Positions 51,891 through 60,233 of a stretch of DNA of 63,889 bases are shown in pieces; position 1 is the first letter of the stretch; each line of letters begins with the position of its first letter. The position numbers and the translations under genes were made by a program. The DNA is from Roseitalea sp. MMSF_3546. Lineage in GTDB: Bacteria > Pseudomonadota > Alphaproteobacteria > Rhizobiales > Rhizobiaceae. The DNA lies in contig NZ_JASHKB010000022.1 in assembly GCF_030732865.1 (NCBI RefSeq), forward strand, positions 1-63,889, written 5' to 3'. The notes beneath the pieces were generated by a model, which made no database searches, had not been told where the DNA came from, and saw only the letters and a list, made by a program, of their open reading frames with translations.

Positions 51891-51939
51891 AGTGGCCTGA
51901 CCACTTGTTGACTTACCAACTGCATCGGTGCTAGTCAAC
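51891..51939. promoter_or_regulatory. Operator-like inverted repeats at the divergent GntR promoter
   Basis: The 107-base divergent region contains AGTGG-N5-CCACT at 51891-51905, GTTG-N6-CAAC at 51907-51920, and a longer GTTGAC (51907-51912)/GTCAAC (51934-51939) pair. The area is AT-richer than the genes and is flanked by ribosome binding sites on both sides (GGAGGAG left, GGGAGGAG right). FCD regulators typically bind such palindromes. The exact operator cannot be chosen by eye. Confidence 0.5.
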
Positions 51940-51965
51940 CACCAAGCGGGAGGAGACCTGACGGC

Positions 51966-53093
51966 ATGAAGATCGACACCATCCAGTCATGGGTGCTGCG
52001 CTACCCCGACGCCAACGATCACGGCGAATGGCGGCTGACCGTCTTCGTGCGCGTTCAGACCTGCGACGGCGTGGTCGGCTGGGGCGAGGGCATCGCCATG
52101 TGGCCGGAGGCATGCAAGGCCACCAAGCTGTTGATCGACGAAGCCTTCGGCCCGCTGCTGATCGCGGCCGGCGACATCACCGTCGCCCAGGCCTGGGAGA
52201 TGATGCGCGGCCATTGCTGGTGGTATGGCGAGGGCGGCATCGCCTGCTTTGCCTATTCGGCGCTCGACATGGCGCTGTGGGACATTGCCGGCCAGATCGA
52301 GGGCAAGCCGCTTCATGCCCTGCTCGGCGGCAAGAAGCGCGATTTCATGCCGGCCTATGCGTGCAACCACGTCAACAAGGCTACCAATCAGGACAATATC
52401 GACGAGGTGGTCGGCTTCAAGCAGGCCGGGTTCGTCGGCGTCAAGCTGGGTTTCGGCAAGCGCGGGCTGTCCAATATCGGACGCGACCCGAAGAACGATG
52501 TGGCCTTCATTCGCGCTCTGCGCGCCGCCGTGGGCGATGACTTCGATATCCTCGTGGACGCCGGCCATGGCGTCAGATGGGACCTGTGCACGGGCATCAA
52601 CACCGTCAGGGCGATGGCCGAATACGGCATCGGCTGGATCGAGGAACCGTTCTATCCCACGCGGATCGAGGCGCATCGCGCGCTCAAGGCGGCGGTGCCG
52701 GTGCCGATCGCCATGGGCGAGCGCGCCTTCACCGTCACCGATTACGAACGGCTGATCGCGACCGGCGTCGCCGACGTGCTCGGCGTCGATCCGGGGCGCG
52801 TGGAGGGGATCACCGGTTTTGCGCGCGTCGACCAGCGCGCCGGCGCGGCGGGCCTGACCATGAACGCCCATGCCTGGAGCACGGCGGTGACGACGGCGGC
52901 AAGCCTGCATCTGTCGCTGGCCTCGGCCAACACCAGGCTGCTCGAACTCAAGCCCTTTGCCGTTTCGGTGCAGACCGAACTGGTCTCCGAGCCGATCGTG
53001 CAGCGCGACGGCAGAATTGCGCCGATCGAGCGGCCGGGGCTGGGCATCGACGTCAATGAAGACCTCGTCCGGCGCCTTGCCTGGGACGGCTGA
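51966..53093 (+). CDS. Enolase-superfamily dehydratase/racemase of unknown specificity
   Basis: This 375-residue enzyme has the enolase-superfamily fold with metal ligands in LVDAGHGV, GWIEEPF and MGERAF, and a C-terminal Asp/His pair in GVDPGRVEG and NAHAWSTAV. The second-strand base motif reads GVKLGFGKRG, so one base is Lys followed by Gly rather than a KxK pair, and the usual DAN is DAGH. This sets it apart from the fuconate and rhamnonate dehydratases here. GGGAGGAG precedes the ATG. It is followed by the CUT2 permease gene and is likely under the divergent GntR regulator. Confidence 0.82.
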   Translation: MKIDTIQSWVLRYPDANDHGEWRLTVFVRVQTCDGVVGWGEGIAMWPEACKATKLLIDEAFGPLLIAAGDITVAQAWEMMRGHCWWYGEGGIACFAYSALDMALWDIAGQIEGKPLHALLGGKKRDFMPAYACNHVNKATNQDNIDEVVGFKQAGFVGVKLGFGKRGLSNIGRDPKNDVAFIRALRAAVGDDFDILVDAGHGVRWDLCTGINTVRAMAEYGIGWIEEPFYPTRIEAHRALKAAVPVPIAMGERAFTVTDYERLIATGVADVLGVDPGRVEGITGFARVDQRAGAAGLTMNAHAWSTAVTTAASLHLSLASANTRLLELKPFAVSVQTELVSEPIVQRDGRIAPIERPGLGIDVNEDLVRRLAWDG

Positions 53094-53111
53094 TTTCGGG
53101 AGATCGCAACG

Positions 53112-54098
53112 ATGACGGACGTGCCCGCAAACGGAGCCAGGAAGACCAGGCACTGGCGCGACCTGCTCAGCCAGGACAATGCCGGCGTGGCCGTGCTCGG
53201 CACGCTGTTCCTGATCCTTGTGGTCGGCTTTTCGCTGCTCTCGCCCTACTTCCTCAACGTCAACAACTTGCTGTCGATCGGCACCAACATGGCGGTGATC
53301 GGGCTGATGGCGATCGTCGGCACGCCGGTCATCATCGCCGGCGCGCTCGACCTTTCGGTCGCCGCGATCGCCGGGCTGGCCGGGGTGCTGGTCGCGCTGC
53401 TCGCCGCCATGGGCATCAATATCTGGCTCGCCGCGCTGCTGGCGGTCATCATCTGCGGCATCATCGGCGGCGGCAACGGGCTGCTCGTGACCCGCCTGCA
53501 CCTGAACCCGCTGATCGTCACGCTGGGCACGATGAGCATCATCACCGGCTCGGCGCTGGTGCTGACCAACGGGCTGTCCAAGCCGCTGCTCGTGCCGGCC
53601 TTCAACTGGCTGGGGTCGGGGCGCGTCTTCGGCGTCCCCTTCCCGGTCATCGCCATGTTCGCCTTCGCCACGTTGTTGTGGTGGATCCTGGCGCGCACGA
53701 AGTTCGGCCGCGAGGTCTATGCCGCCGGCGGCAATCCGGAGGCGAGCCGGCTGATGGGCGTCAATGTCGAGCGCATCCAGCTTGTCCTTTACATCGCCTC
53801 GGGCGCGGTCGGCGCCATGGCCGGCATCATCCTGGCCGCCATGCTGGGCGCGGCGGCGCCCAACGCGGCCGGCCAGCAACTGCTCACCGTTGTCGCGGCC
53901 ATCATCCTGGGCGGAACCAGCCTTTACGGCGGGCGCGGCTCGGTGTGGGGCACGGTGTTCGCCGTGCTGATCCTGGGCACGCTCAATAACGGGCTGACCC
54001 TGATGAACGTCTCAAGTTTCTGGCAGGAGATCACCCGCGGCACCGTGCTCATCCTGGCCGTCGCCTTCGACCAGATCCGCACGCGGGCGGCGCACTGA
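53112..54098 (+). CDS. CUT2 sugar ABC permease (RbsC type)
   Basis: This 328-residue permease has about ten helices and the RbsC hallmarks NLLSIGTNMAVIGLMAIVGT, IIAGALDLSVAA, YAAGGNPEASRLMGVNV and the C-terminal GGTSLYGGRGSVWGT. It completes the importer whose ATPase and binding protein are on the minus strand at 47342-50057. It follows the enolase-superfamily gene by 18 bases. The split arrangement around one divergent promoter is less common than a single operon. Confidence 0.92.
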   Translation: MTDVPANGARKTRHWRDLLSQDNAGVAVLGTLFLILVVGFSLLSPYFLNVNNLLSIGTNMAVIGLMAIVGTPVIIAGALDLSVAAIAGLAGVLVALLAAMGINIWLAALLAVIICGIIGGGNGLLVTRLHLNPLIVTLGTMSIITGSALVLTNGLSKPLLVPAFNWLGSGRVFGVPFPVIAMFAFATLLWWILARTKFGREVYAAGGNPEASRLMGVNVERIQLVLYIASGAVGAMAGIILAAMLGAAAPNAAGQQLLTVVAAIILGGTSLYGGRGSVWGTVFAVLILGTLNNGLTLMNVSSFWQEITRGTVLILAVAFDQIRTRAAH

Positions 54099-54164
54099 GG
54101 GGCGGCCGCGCCCGCCGGCGGCGGGGAGATGCGCGGGCGCGAAAACTGCGCTAGAATTGCCGGC

Positions 54165-55124
54165 ATGCGCGATGCTCCCGCCGCAACCGCCGCCGATTTC
54201 GGGCCCGACAGCGCGCCGCTGGCCGTGTTGGCCGCGGCTCGGACGCCCGGCGTGCTCGCGGTGATCACGGGCGTGGAAGGCCCCTCCTACCGGCCGCTTG
54301 GCGCGATGATGGCGTTTGCCGCCGCTGGCGGGCAAACGGGCTCGCTGTCATCGGGCTGCGTGGAAGCCGACCTGGCGATCCATGCCCAGACGGCGCTGGG
54401 CGAAGGCAGACCGCTCGCGGTGCGCTACGGGCGCGGCTCGCCCTTCATCGACATCCAGTTGCCCTGCGGTGGCGGGCTCGAGATCCTGCTGGTGCCGGAC
54501 CCGGACCGGGCCGTGCTGGACGAGGTCTGCGGCCGGCTCGCCGCGCGCGGCCCGATCACGCTGAGGATCGACGCGGACAGCGGCGCGCTCGGCATCGACG
54601 ACGCCGCGGCGACGGGCTGGCAGGGGACGGCCTTTGCCGTGCATCTGCAGCCGGAGCTGCAGTTCCTGACCTTCGGCAAGGGGCCCGAGGCGAGCACCTT
54701 CGCCGCGCTCGCGCGCTCGGCCGGCTATCGGGCGATGCTGCTGTCGCCGGACGAGGAAACGCTCGCCCATGGCCGGCAGGCGGGCTGCGCGACACGCCAT
54801 CTGGCACGCCGGGCCATGCCGGCCGACATCGCCCCGGACGGCTGGACCGCGGTGACGCTGTTCTTTCACGACCATGACTGGGAGCCGCCGATCATCGAAG
54901 CCGTACTCGAAAGCCCGGCCTTCTATATCGGCGCGCAGGGCAGCCGGCGGGCGCGGCAGGCGCGCGATCTCGACCTTGAGGCGCGCGGCGTCGCGCGCGA
55001 GGCGATCGCCCGGGTGCGCGGACCGATCGGGCTGATCGCCTCGGCCCGCGATCCGCGCACGCTGGCGGTTTCGGTGATCGCCGAGATCCTCGATGCGGCG
55101 CGGCAGGCGCGGCTGCAGGCGTGA
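54165..55124 (+). CDS. XdhC/CoxI-family protein
   Basis: This 319-residue protein has the XdhC-type N-terminal domain GSLSSGCVEADL and LPCGGGLEILLVP, then a C-terminal Rossmann-like domain ending in YIGAQGSRRARQ. XdhC proteins sulfurate and insert molybdenum cofactor into xanthine dehydrogenase-like enzymes, but no such enzyme is encoded in the window. The ATG at 54165 is used. An ATG 12 codons earlier has its purine-rich stretch too close. It may serve a molybdo-enzyme elsewhere or act in another redox role. Confidence 0.85.
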   Translation: MRDAPAATAADFGPDSAPLAVLAAARTPGVLAVITGVEGPSYRPLGAMMAFAAAGGQTGSLSSGCVEADLAIHAQTALGEGRPLAVRYGRGSPFIDIQLPCGGGLEILLVPDPDRAVLDEVCGRLAARGPITLRIDADSGALGIDDAAATGWQGTAFAVHLQPELQFLTFGKGPEASTFAALARSAGYRAMLLSPDEETLAHGRQAGCATRHLARRAMPADIAPDGWTAVTLFFHDHDWEPPIIEAVLESPAFYIGAQGSRRARQARDLDLEARGVAREAIARVRGPIGLIASARDPRTLAVSVIAEILDAARQARLQA

Positions 55125-55133
55125 AGCGGCCCG

Positions 55134-55430
55134 TCAACGCGCCGAGGCGACCAGTGCCCCGGCATCGCGGATGCGGGCCTTGGCGTGCAGATTGCCGACC
55201 CGGTCGAGCTGCCAGTCGACGACCACCTGCTGGCTTTCGGCGACGGATCTGGCGGTGACGCATTGCGCCATCATCACCGGCGCGGTCCGGTTCATGCGAA
55301 TGCGGATGTTGGCGTCGGCTTCGCAGGCCTCGACGGAGGCATAGTGCGGGAAGGTTTCATTGCTCTGGCGGCAGACCATCATCGACTGGTCGCATCCCAG
55401 AAGCAGCATGACGGCGACGATCGTTTCCAT
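55134..55430 (-). CDS. Small exported cysteine-containing protein, unknown function
   Basis: This 98-residue protein begins with a short hydrophobic stretch (IVAVMLLLGC) that may be an export signal, and contains four cysteines (near positions 13, 20, 36 and 57), which could make disulfides or a lipoprotein. GGAGAGAAG precedes the ATG. It is convergent with the XdhC-type gene. I do not recognise a named family. Confidence 0.6.
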   Translation of the reverse strand: METIVAVMLLLGCDQSMMVCRQSNETFPHYASVEACEADANIRIRMNRTAPVMMAQCVTARSVAESQQVVVDWQLDRVGNLHAKARIRDAGALVASAR

Positions 55431-55522
55431 GTCTTCTCTCCAACTGTTCGTTGGGAAGACGATAGCGGCGGCCGCCGCGGGCCGCCGTGCGATCGGACAC
55501 AGTGCGCAGCCGGGCCGCGGCC

Positions 55523-56662
55523 TCAGGGATCGGCCATCGCCGCTTGAAGGATGGCGCGATAGTCGTCCGCCGTCAGCGGCCGTGGGTTGGTGGCGTTGGA
55601 GTGATCGAGCACGGCCGCCTCGGCGACATCGGCGACGATCGAGCCGGGCACGCCCATCCGTGACAGCGAGGTCGGAAGGCCAAGACGCGCGACCAGATCG
55701 GCCATCGCCCCGGGCAGGTCTTCGGCCGACCCGCAGCCGACGCGCCGGGCCAGCCCATCATATTTGTCGCCGGCAAAAGCGCGGTTGAAGCGCAGCACAT
55801 GCGGCAGCAGCACGGCATTGAGCGCGCCGTGATGCAAGCGCAGATCCTCGTAGCCGCCGAGCGGATGGGACAGCGCATGCACCGCGCCGAGCCCCTTCTG
55901 GAAGGTCAGCCCGCCTTCGAGGGCTGCCATCATCATGGCACTGCGCGCATCGCGGTCGGCGCCCCCGCCGACGGCACGCTCGATATGGGCCAGGCCACGC
56001 TCGAGCCCGTCGAGCGCGATTGCCTCGGCCGGCGGGTTGAAGCGCGGCGACAGATAGGTCTCGATGCAGTGAGTGATGGCATCCATGCCGGTCGCTGCGG
56101 TGAGCCAGGGCGGCAGGCCAAGCGTCAGTTCAGGGTCGCACACGGCGCGGCCGGGGATGAGGTGAGGGCTGATGAAGCCGAGCTTTCGGCCGTCGTCGAG
56201 CGTGATCAGGGCGGCACGGCCGACCTCGGCACCGGTGCCCGCCGTGGTGGGGATCGCGATCACCGGCGCGACATCGGCCGTGACGCGCTCGAGCCCGCCC
56301 AGAATCGCCGCATACTGGGCGAGCGGGGACGGATGGGTGGCGAGCAGCGCCACCGCCTTGGCCAGGTCGATCGGCGAGCCGCCGCCAAGCGCGACAAGGC
56401 CGTCGCAATGGCCGGCCCGATACTGATCAAGGGCGGCACGCACGGCGCGCTCGGTCGGGTTCGAGGGCGTGGCGTCGAAGACCGGCGCGGTCTTCAGCTG
56501 CGGGGCGGCGCGCAGCACACGATGTAGTAGACCGGCGGCGATGACGCCCTCGTCGGTCACGATGAGCGGGCGCTCGATGGCCAGCGCGGCAAGGTCGTCG
56601 GCGAGCGCGTCAATGGCGCCGGGCGCAAAGCGGATCGATGTGAGATAGCTGATCTGGGACAT
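55523..56662 (-). CDS. Iron-containing alcohol dehydrogenase
   Basis: This 379-residue enzyme of the group III Fe-ADH family has the NAD motif GGGSPIDLAKA and the metal ligands in GMDAITHCIE (Asp, His), ALSHPLGG (His) and LHHGALNA (His). It interconverts an alcohol and aldehyde, or reduces maleylacetate-like compounds. GGGAGGGG precedes the ATG at 56662, which rejects a start 12 codons upstream. No pathway partner is adjacent, so the substrate is unknown. Confidence 0.88.
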   Translation of the reverse strand: MSQISYLTSIRFAPGAIDALADDLAALAIERPLIVTDEGVIAAGLLHRVLRAAPQLKTAPVFDATPSNPTERAVRAALDQYRAGHCDGLVALGGGSPIDLAKAVALLATHPSPLAQYAAILGGLERVTADVAPVIAIPTTAGTGAEVGRAALITLDDGRKLGFISPHLIPGRAVCDPELTLGLPPWLTAATGMDAITHCIETYLSPRFNPPAEAIALDGLERGLAHIERAVGGGADRDARSAMMMAALEGGLTFQKGLGAVHALSHPLGGYEDLRLHHGALNAVLLPHVLRFNRAFAGDKYDGLARRVGCGSAEDLPGAMADLVARLGLPTSLSRMGVPGSIVADVAEAAVLDHSNATNPRPLTADDYRAILQAAMADP

Positions 56663-56767
56663 GGCCCCTCCCCGCGCCGGGTCCGTGGCAAGGCGCAATT
56701 GTTAGCGCGCCTTTCGCCTCGAGGAAACGGTGTTGCGGGTGGGCGGTCGCCATGGGGCGGATGTGGC

Positions 56768-56788
56768 GGAGCCGGCACGCCCGGCTCC
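56768..56788 (-). terminator. Hairpin downstream of the DUF1127 gene
   Basis: A perfect eight-base stem GGAGCCGG/CCGGCTCC with a five-base loop lies 26 bases past the DUF1127 stop on the minus strand. It lacks a strong T tract, so termination would be weak or factor-assisted. Confidence 0.45.
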
Positions 56789-56813
56789 ATTGGCGAAGAT
56801 GCGGGCGGGCGGG

Positions 56814-57041
56814 TCAGCGCCAGCTCTGCCAGGCCGGGTCGGCGGCGTGGGCCGCAATGCCCATGTCGCGCAGGTCGCGCGGCGAAAGGCCCATGTCGGC
56901 CAGGTGTTGGGGCGCGGTTTCGGCGAGCCGGGCGCGGTCGGCGAAGCGCCGCTCCCGGTCGATGAGCCAGGCGATGACGGCGCGGGCGCTGAAGCGGGTT
57001 GCGCGGGGTTCGGCGAAGTCGATATGGGCGATGGCGGCCAT
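56814..57041 (-). CDS. DUF1127 domain small protein
   Basis: This 75-residue protein ends with the DUF1127 pattern (HLADMGLSPRDLRDMGI, residues about 46-62). Such small arginine-rich proteins are abundant in alphaproteobacteria, and some bind RNA or affect phosphate and carbon metabolism. AGGAGAA precedes the ATG by six bases. It is divergent from the DUF1636 gene. The N-terminal half is basic and could contact nucleic acid. Confidence 0.83.
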   Translation of the reverse strand: MAAIAHIDFAEPRATRFSARAVIAWLIDRERRFADRARLAETAPQHLADMGLSPRDLRDMGIAAHAADPAWQSWR

Positions 57042-57114
57042 GGTGGTTCTCCTGGTTGGGCGCGGGGCCGTTGATGCGAGTGCCCTGTTCATGCCATCGC
57101 GCGAGGCGGTCCGC

Positions 57115-57130
57115 TGTGCGCCATCGCACA
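57115..57130. promoter_or_regulatory. Palindrome between the DUF1127 and DUF1636 genes
   Basis: The sequence TGTGCGCCATCGCACA forms a perfect six-base inverted repeat around CCAT in the 163-base divergent region. It is a candidate operator of an unknown regulator. Confidence 0.35.
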
Positions 57131-57204
57131 CGGGCGCGGCCGACGCCGGTTCCGTGCCGACGCCCGGTGGTGTAGGCAGCGCGAAAACCACCGGATGGGC
57201 ATGC

Positions 57205-57561
57205 ATGATCAGGATCGTTGTCTGCGCCACATGCACCGGCGACCGGCTGACCGCCGGCGAGCGCGTATCGGCGGTCGCGACGGCCATCAAGGCAGCCGGC
57301 CTGACCGACCGGGTGCGCATCGGCACGGCCGAATGCATGGGCGCCTGCGCCGAGCCGGTGGCGCTCGCTTTGCAGGGCGCGGGGCGGGCGAGCTATCTGT
57401 TCTCGGGCATCGCGCTCGCCGATGACGGCGCCGATATCGGCGCGACCTGCAGGGCCTATCTGGACAGCGACGATGGCTGGATCACCGATGCGCGGCCCTG
57501 CGGCCGGCTGCGCCTTTGCCTGCGCGCGCGCATCCCCGCCCTGCCCGCCGAAGGCAGATGA
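57205..57561 (+). CDS. DUF1636 putative metal-binding protein
   Basis: This 118-residue protein has cysteines in CATCTG and CMGAC near the N-terminus and middle, and further ones in ATCRAYL and RPCGRLRLC, consistent with a thioredoxin-like ferredoxin or metal site. DUF1636 proteins often sit in cobalamin gene regions (recalled, not checked), and a cobalamin-riboswitch operon lies about 5 kb away. The ATG lies in ATGCATG, and the first ATG of that pair is out of frame. The ribosome binding site is only GGATGGG-like. Confidence 0.75.
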   Translation: MIRIVVCATCTGDRLTAGERVSAVATAIKAAGLTDRVRIGTAECMGACAEPVALALQGAGRASYLFSGIALADDGADIGATCRAYLDSDDGWITDARPCGRLRLCLRARIPALPAEGR

Positions 57562-57721
57562 CGGCCGCATCCGCGTGACCGGCGAAAAACGGCTGGGGCG
57601 GTGCGGCGGCCGTGACGGCGCGCCGCGCCCGCGCCATTTGCCGCCGCCGCCCATGCAGATGGGACTGGACAAATCCGGCCCATGGGCCAAACCTACGCCG
57701 AGTTCAACGGGAGCCCGCACG

Positions 57722-58546
57722 ATGAAGACCCTCGCATTCGCATTGTCCGCCCTGGCGTTGTCCGCCGGCACCGCCCTTGCCACCGAGCATGGTGCCTGCG
57801 CCGACGGAAAGACGCTTGAAGACGGCGTCCTGACCATCGCGACCGGCAATCCGGCCTTCTACCCCTGGGTGCTGAACGACGCCCCGGAGAGCAAGGAGGG
57901 GTTTGAGGCCGCCGTTGCCTATGCCATCGCCAATGCGATGGGCTTTGAGGACGACCAGGTCGAATGGGTGCGCACCTCGTTCGACGAGGCGATCCAGCCG
58001 GGGCCGAAGGATTTCGACTTCAACATGCAGCAATACTCCATCACGCCCGAACGCGAGGCGATGGTCGATTTCTCCCTGCCCTACTACACATCGGCCATGG
58101 CCGTGCTGACCACGCAGGCGATGGTCGATGGCGGGCTCGAGCCGACCGTCGAATCGCTCAGGGGCGTGGTGTGGGGCGCCGATGCGAACACGACGGCCGT
58201 GCCGATGCTTCAGCAGATCGTGCAGCCCGAGCGCGATCCGCTGCTGTATGGCGACAACACCGACGTGACCGCGGCCATGCAGGCCCGCCAGATCGACGCG
58301 GCGCTGTTCGATCTGCCGACCGCGCTCTATCTGTCCGCCGTGGTGCTCGATGGCGGGGTCGTGCTTGGCCAGTTTCCGGCGGAGCGCTCGGAAAACCCCG
58401 ACCAGTTCGGCCTCTTGATGGAAGAAGGCAATCCGCTGAAGGAATGCGTGGACGCGGCGATCGCCGAGCTGACCGAATCGGGCGAACTCGCCGCCATCGA
58501 GGCCGAATGGCTGCAGGACGCCACCAACGTGCCCGTCATCGAGTAG
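57722..58546 (+). CDS. Polar amino acid ABC transporter substrate-binding protein
   Basis: This 274-residue periplasmic protein (SBP family 3) has a signal peptide ending at AGTALA (about residue 20). The mature part shows LTIATGNPAFYPWVL, DFDFNMQQYSITPEREAMVDFSLPYY and VVWGADANTTAV, the usual ligand-binding order. GGGAG precedes the ATG by about eight bases. Permease and ATPase genes follow directly, making a complete importer. The likely ligand is an amino acid or small organic amine. Confidence 0.9.
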   Translation: MKTLAFALSALALSAGTALATEHGACADGKTLEDGVLTIATGNPAFYPWVLNDAPESKEGFEAAVAYAIANAMGFEDDQVEWVRTSFDEAIQPGPKDFDFNMQQYSITPEREAMVDFSLPYYTSAMAVLTTQAMVDGGLEPTVESLRGVVWGADANTTAVPMLQQIVQPERDPLLYGDNTDVTAAMQARQIDAALFDLPTALYLSAVVLDGGVVLGQFPAERSENPDQFGLLMEEGNPLKECVDAAIAELTESGELAAIEAEWLQDATNVPVIE

Positions 58547-59404
58547 ATGGCCGAGGCCGGACTGAGCAGCGACGCGGCGGCAGCGCCCGCCGCGCCGACG
58601 CGCCGCGAACTCTACGAGGCGCGCCAGCGCCGCCGCTCGGTGACGATCGCGGCGGCCTCCACCGCGCTGGTGCTGGCGGCGATCGTCGTGCTCGTGCCGC
58701 TGGCGCCCGGCTGGGAGGCCGTGCAGCGCAGCTTCTTCAATGGCGAGGTGTTCGCGCGCACCTTTCCGGGGCTTGTCAACGCGTTCGTGCTCAACATCGC
58801 GATCTTCGCCTGGTGCGCGCCGACGATCGCGATCCTGGGGCTTGCGGTCGCGCTGTGCCGGGACGTGCGCGCGCCGGTGCTGTTTCCGCTGCGCATGTTC
58901 GGCGCGCTTTATACCGACATCTTCCGCGGCCTGCCGGTGATCCTCGTGATCTATCTGATGGGCTTCGGCATTCCGGGCCTGGGCCTGCCGCGACCGTGGA
59001 ACTCGCCCTATCTTTGGGGCTCGGTCGCGCTCGTGCTGGTCTATGCGGCCTATGTGGCCGAGGTGTTCCGTTCGGGCATCGAATCCATTCATGAAAGCCA
59101 GCGCGCGGCGGCCACCTCGCTCGGCCTTTCGGACCGCGACACCATGCGCTATGTCGTCCTGCCCCAGGCGATCCGCAACGTCATGCCGGCCAACATGAAC
59201 CTGTTCATCGCGCTGCAAAAGGACGTGGCGCTGCTGTCCTTCATCGGCCCGGTGGAGATCTTCCGCCAGGCCGGCGTCTACAAGTCGCTGTTCGCCAACT
59301 TCACGCCCTATGTGGGGGCGGCGCTGATCTTCCTGGCGATCACGATACCGGCGACGCGCTATGCCGACTATCTGTTGCACCGGCAGACAAGGCAGCGCCG
59401 GTGA
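58547..59404 (+). CDS. Polar amino acid ABC permease
   Basis: This 285-residue permease of the HisMQ type has a hydrophilic N-terminus of about 35 residues, then five helices and the EAA-like loop ESQRAAATSLGLSDRDTM. The gene begins immediately after the binding-protein stop and its own stop overlaps the ATPase start (GTGA). Only one permease gene is present, so the channel is probably a homodimer. Confidence 0.9.
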   Translation: MAEAGLSSDAAAAPAAPTRRELYEARQRRRSVTIAAASTALVLAAIVVLVPLAPGWEAVQRSFFNGEVFARTFPGLVNAFVLNIAIFAWCAPTIAILGLAVALCRDVRAPVLFPLRMFGALYTDIFRGLPVILVIYLMGFGIPGLGLPRPWNSPYLWGSVALVLVYAAYVAEVFRSGIESIHESQRAAATSLGLSDRDTMRYVVLPQAIRNVMPANMNLFIALQKDVALLSFIGPVEIFRQAGVYKSLFANFTPYVGAALIFLAITIPATRYADYLLHRQTRQRR

Positions 59405-60135
59405 CCGCGAAACTGTCGCTGAAGGCGGTGTCCAAGAGCTTCGGGCACAATCACGTGCTGCGCGGCATCGACCTGGATGTGCAAACGGGGCAGATGGCCT
59501 GCCTGATCGGCGCGTCGGGGTCGGGCAAGTCGACGCTTTTGCGCTGCATCAACCTGCTCGAGCCGATCGACGACGGCGCCATCGTGCTTGACGGCCAGGA
59601 CATCGCCGAGCCGGGCCTTGACCCGCAGCCGGTGCGCCAGCGCATCGGCATCGTGTTCCAGTCCTACAATCTGTTCCCGCACATGACGGCGGTCGACAAC
59701 GTCATGCTCGCCCCGGCCCGCGTCTACGGGCGCAGCAGGGCCGCCCTCAAGGCGCCCGTGACGGCGCTGTTCGAGCGCTTCGGCCTTGCCGGGCACATGC
59801 AGCACTATCCCGACCAGCTTTCGGGCGGGCAGCAGCAACGCGTGGCGATCATCCGGGCGCTGGCGATGGAGCCGGAGATCATGCTGTTCGACGAGATCAC
59901 CTCGGCGCTCGATCCCGAACTCGTCGGCGAGGTGCTCGACGTGCTCCGCCAGTTGCACCGCGACGGCATGACGATGATCCTGGCGACCCATGAGATGGGA
60001 TTCGCGCGCGAACTGGCCGACACGGTGTGCTTTCTCGATGCCGGCCGCATCGTCGAGGAGGGCCCGCCCTCGGCGCTGTTCTCGGCGCCGCGCCAGGAGC
60101 GCACGCGCGCCTTTCTTTCAAGGGTGCTGACCTGA
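59401..60135 (+). CDS. Polar amino acid ABC ATPase (GlnQ/HisP type)
   Basis: This 244-residue ATPase has Walker A GASGSGKST, signature LSGGQQQR, Walker B IMLFDEITSALD (Ile replaces the usual Pro after DE) and the family switch ATHEMGFA. The start is a GTG overlapping the permease stop by four bases. It closes a three-gene amino acid importer. Confidence 0.93.
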   Translation: MTAKLSLKAVSKSFGHNHVLRGIDLDVQTGQMACLIGASGSGKSTLLRCINLLEPIDDGAIVLDGQDIAEPGLDPQPVRQRIGIVFQSYNLFPHMTAVDNVMLAPARVYGRSRAALKAPVTALFERFGLAGHMQHYPDQLSGGQQQRVAIIRALAMEPEIMLFDEITSALDPELVGEVLDVLRQLHRDGMTMILATHEMGFARELADTVCFLDAGRIVEEGPPSALFSAPRQERTRAFLSRVLT

Positions 60136-60233
60136 ACGTCCCGCCTTTACGGTGTTGGCGCCGCGGCGCATCCACCGGGAGCACCGCATCTGCGCCAAGC
60201 GGATGATGATCGCACCGATCGCCAATCACGGCT

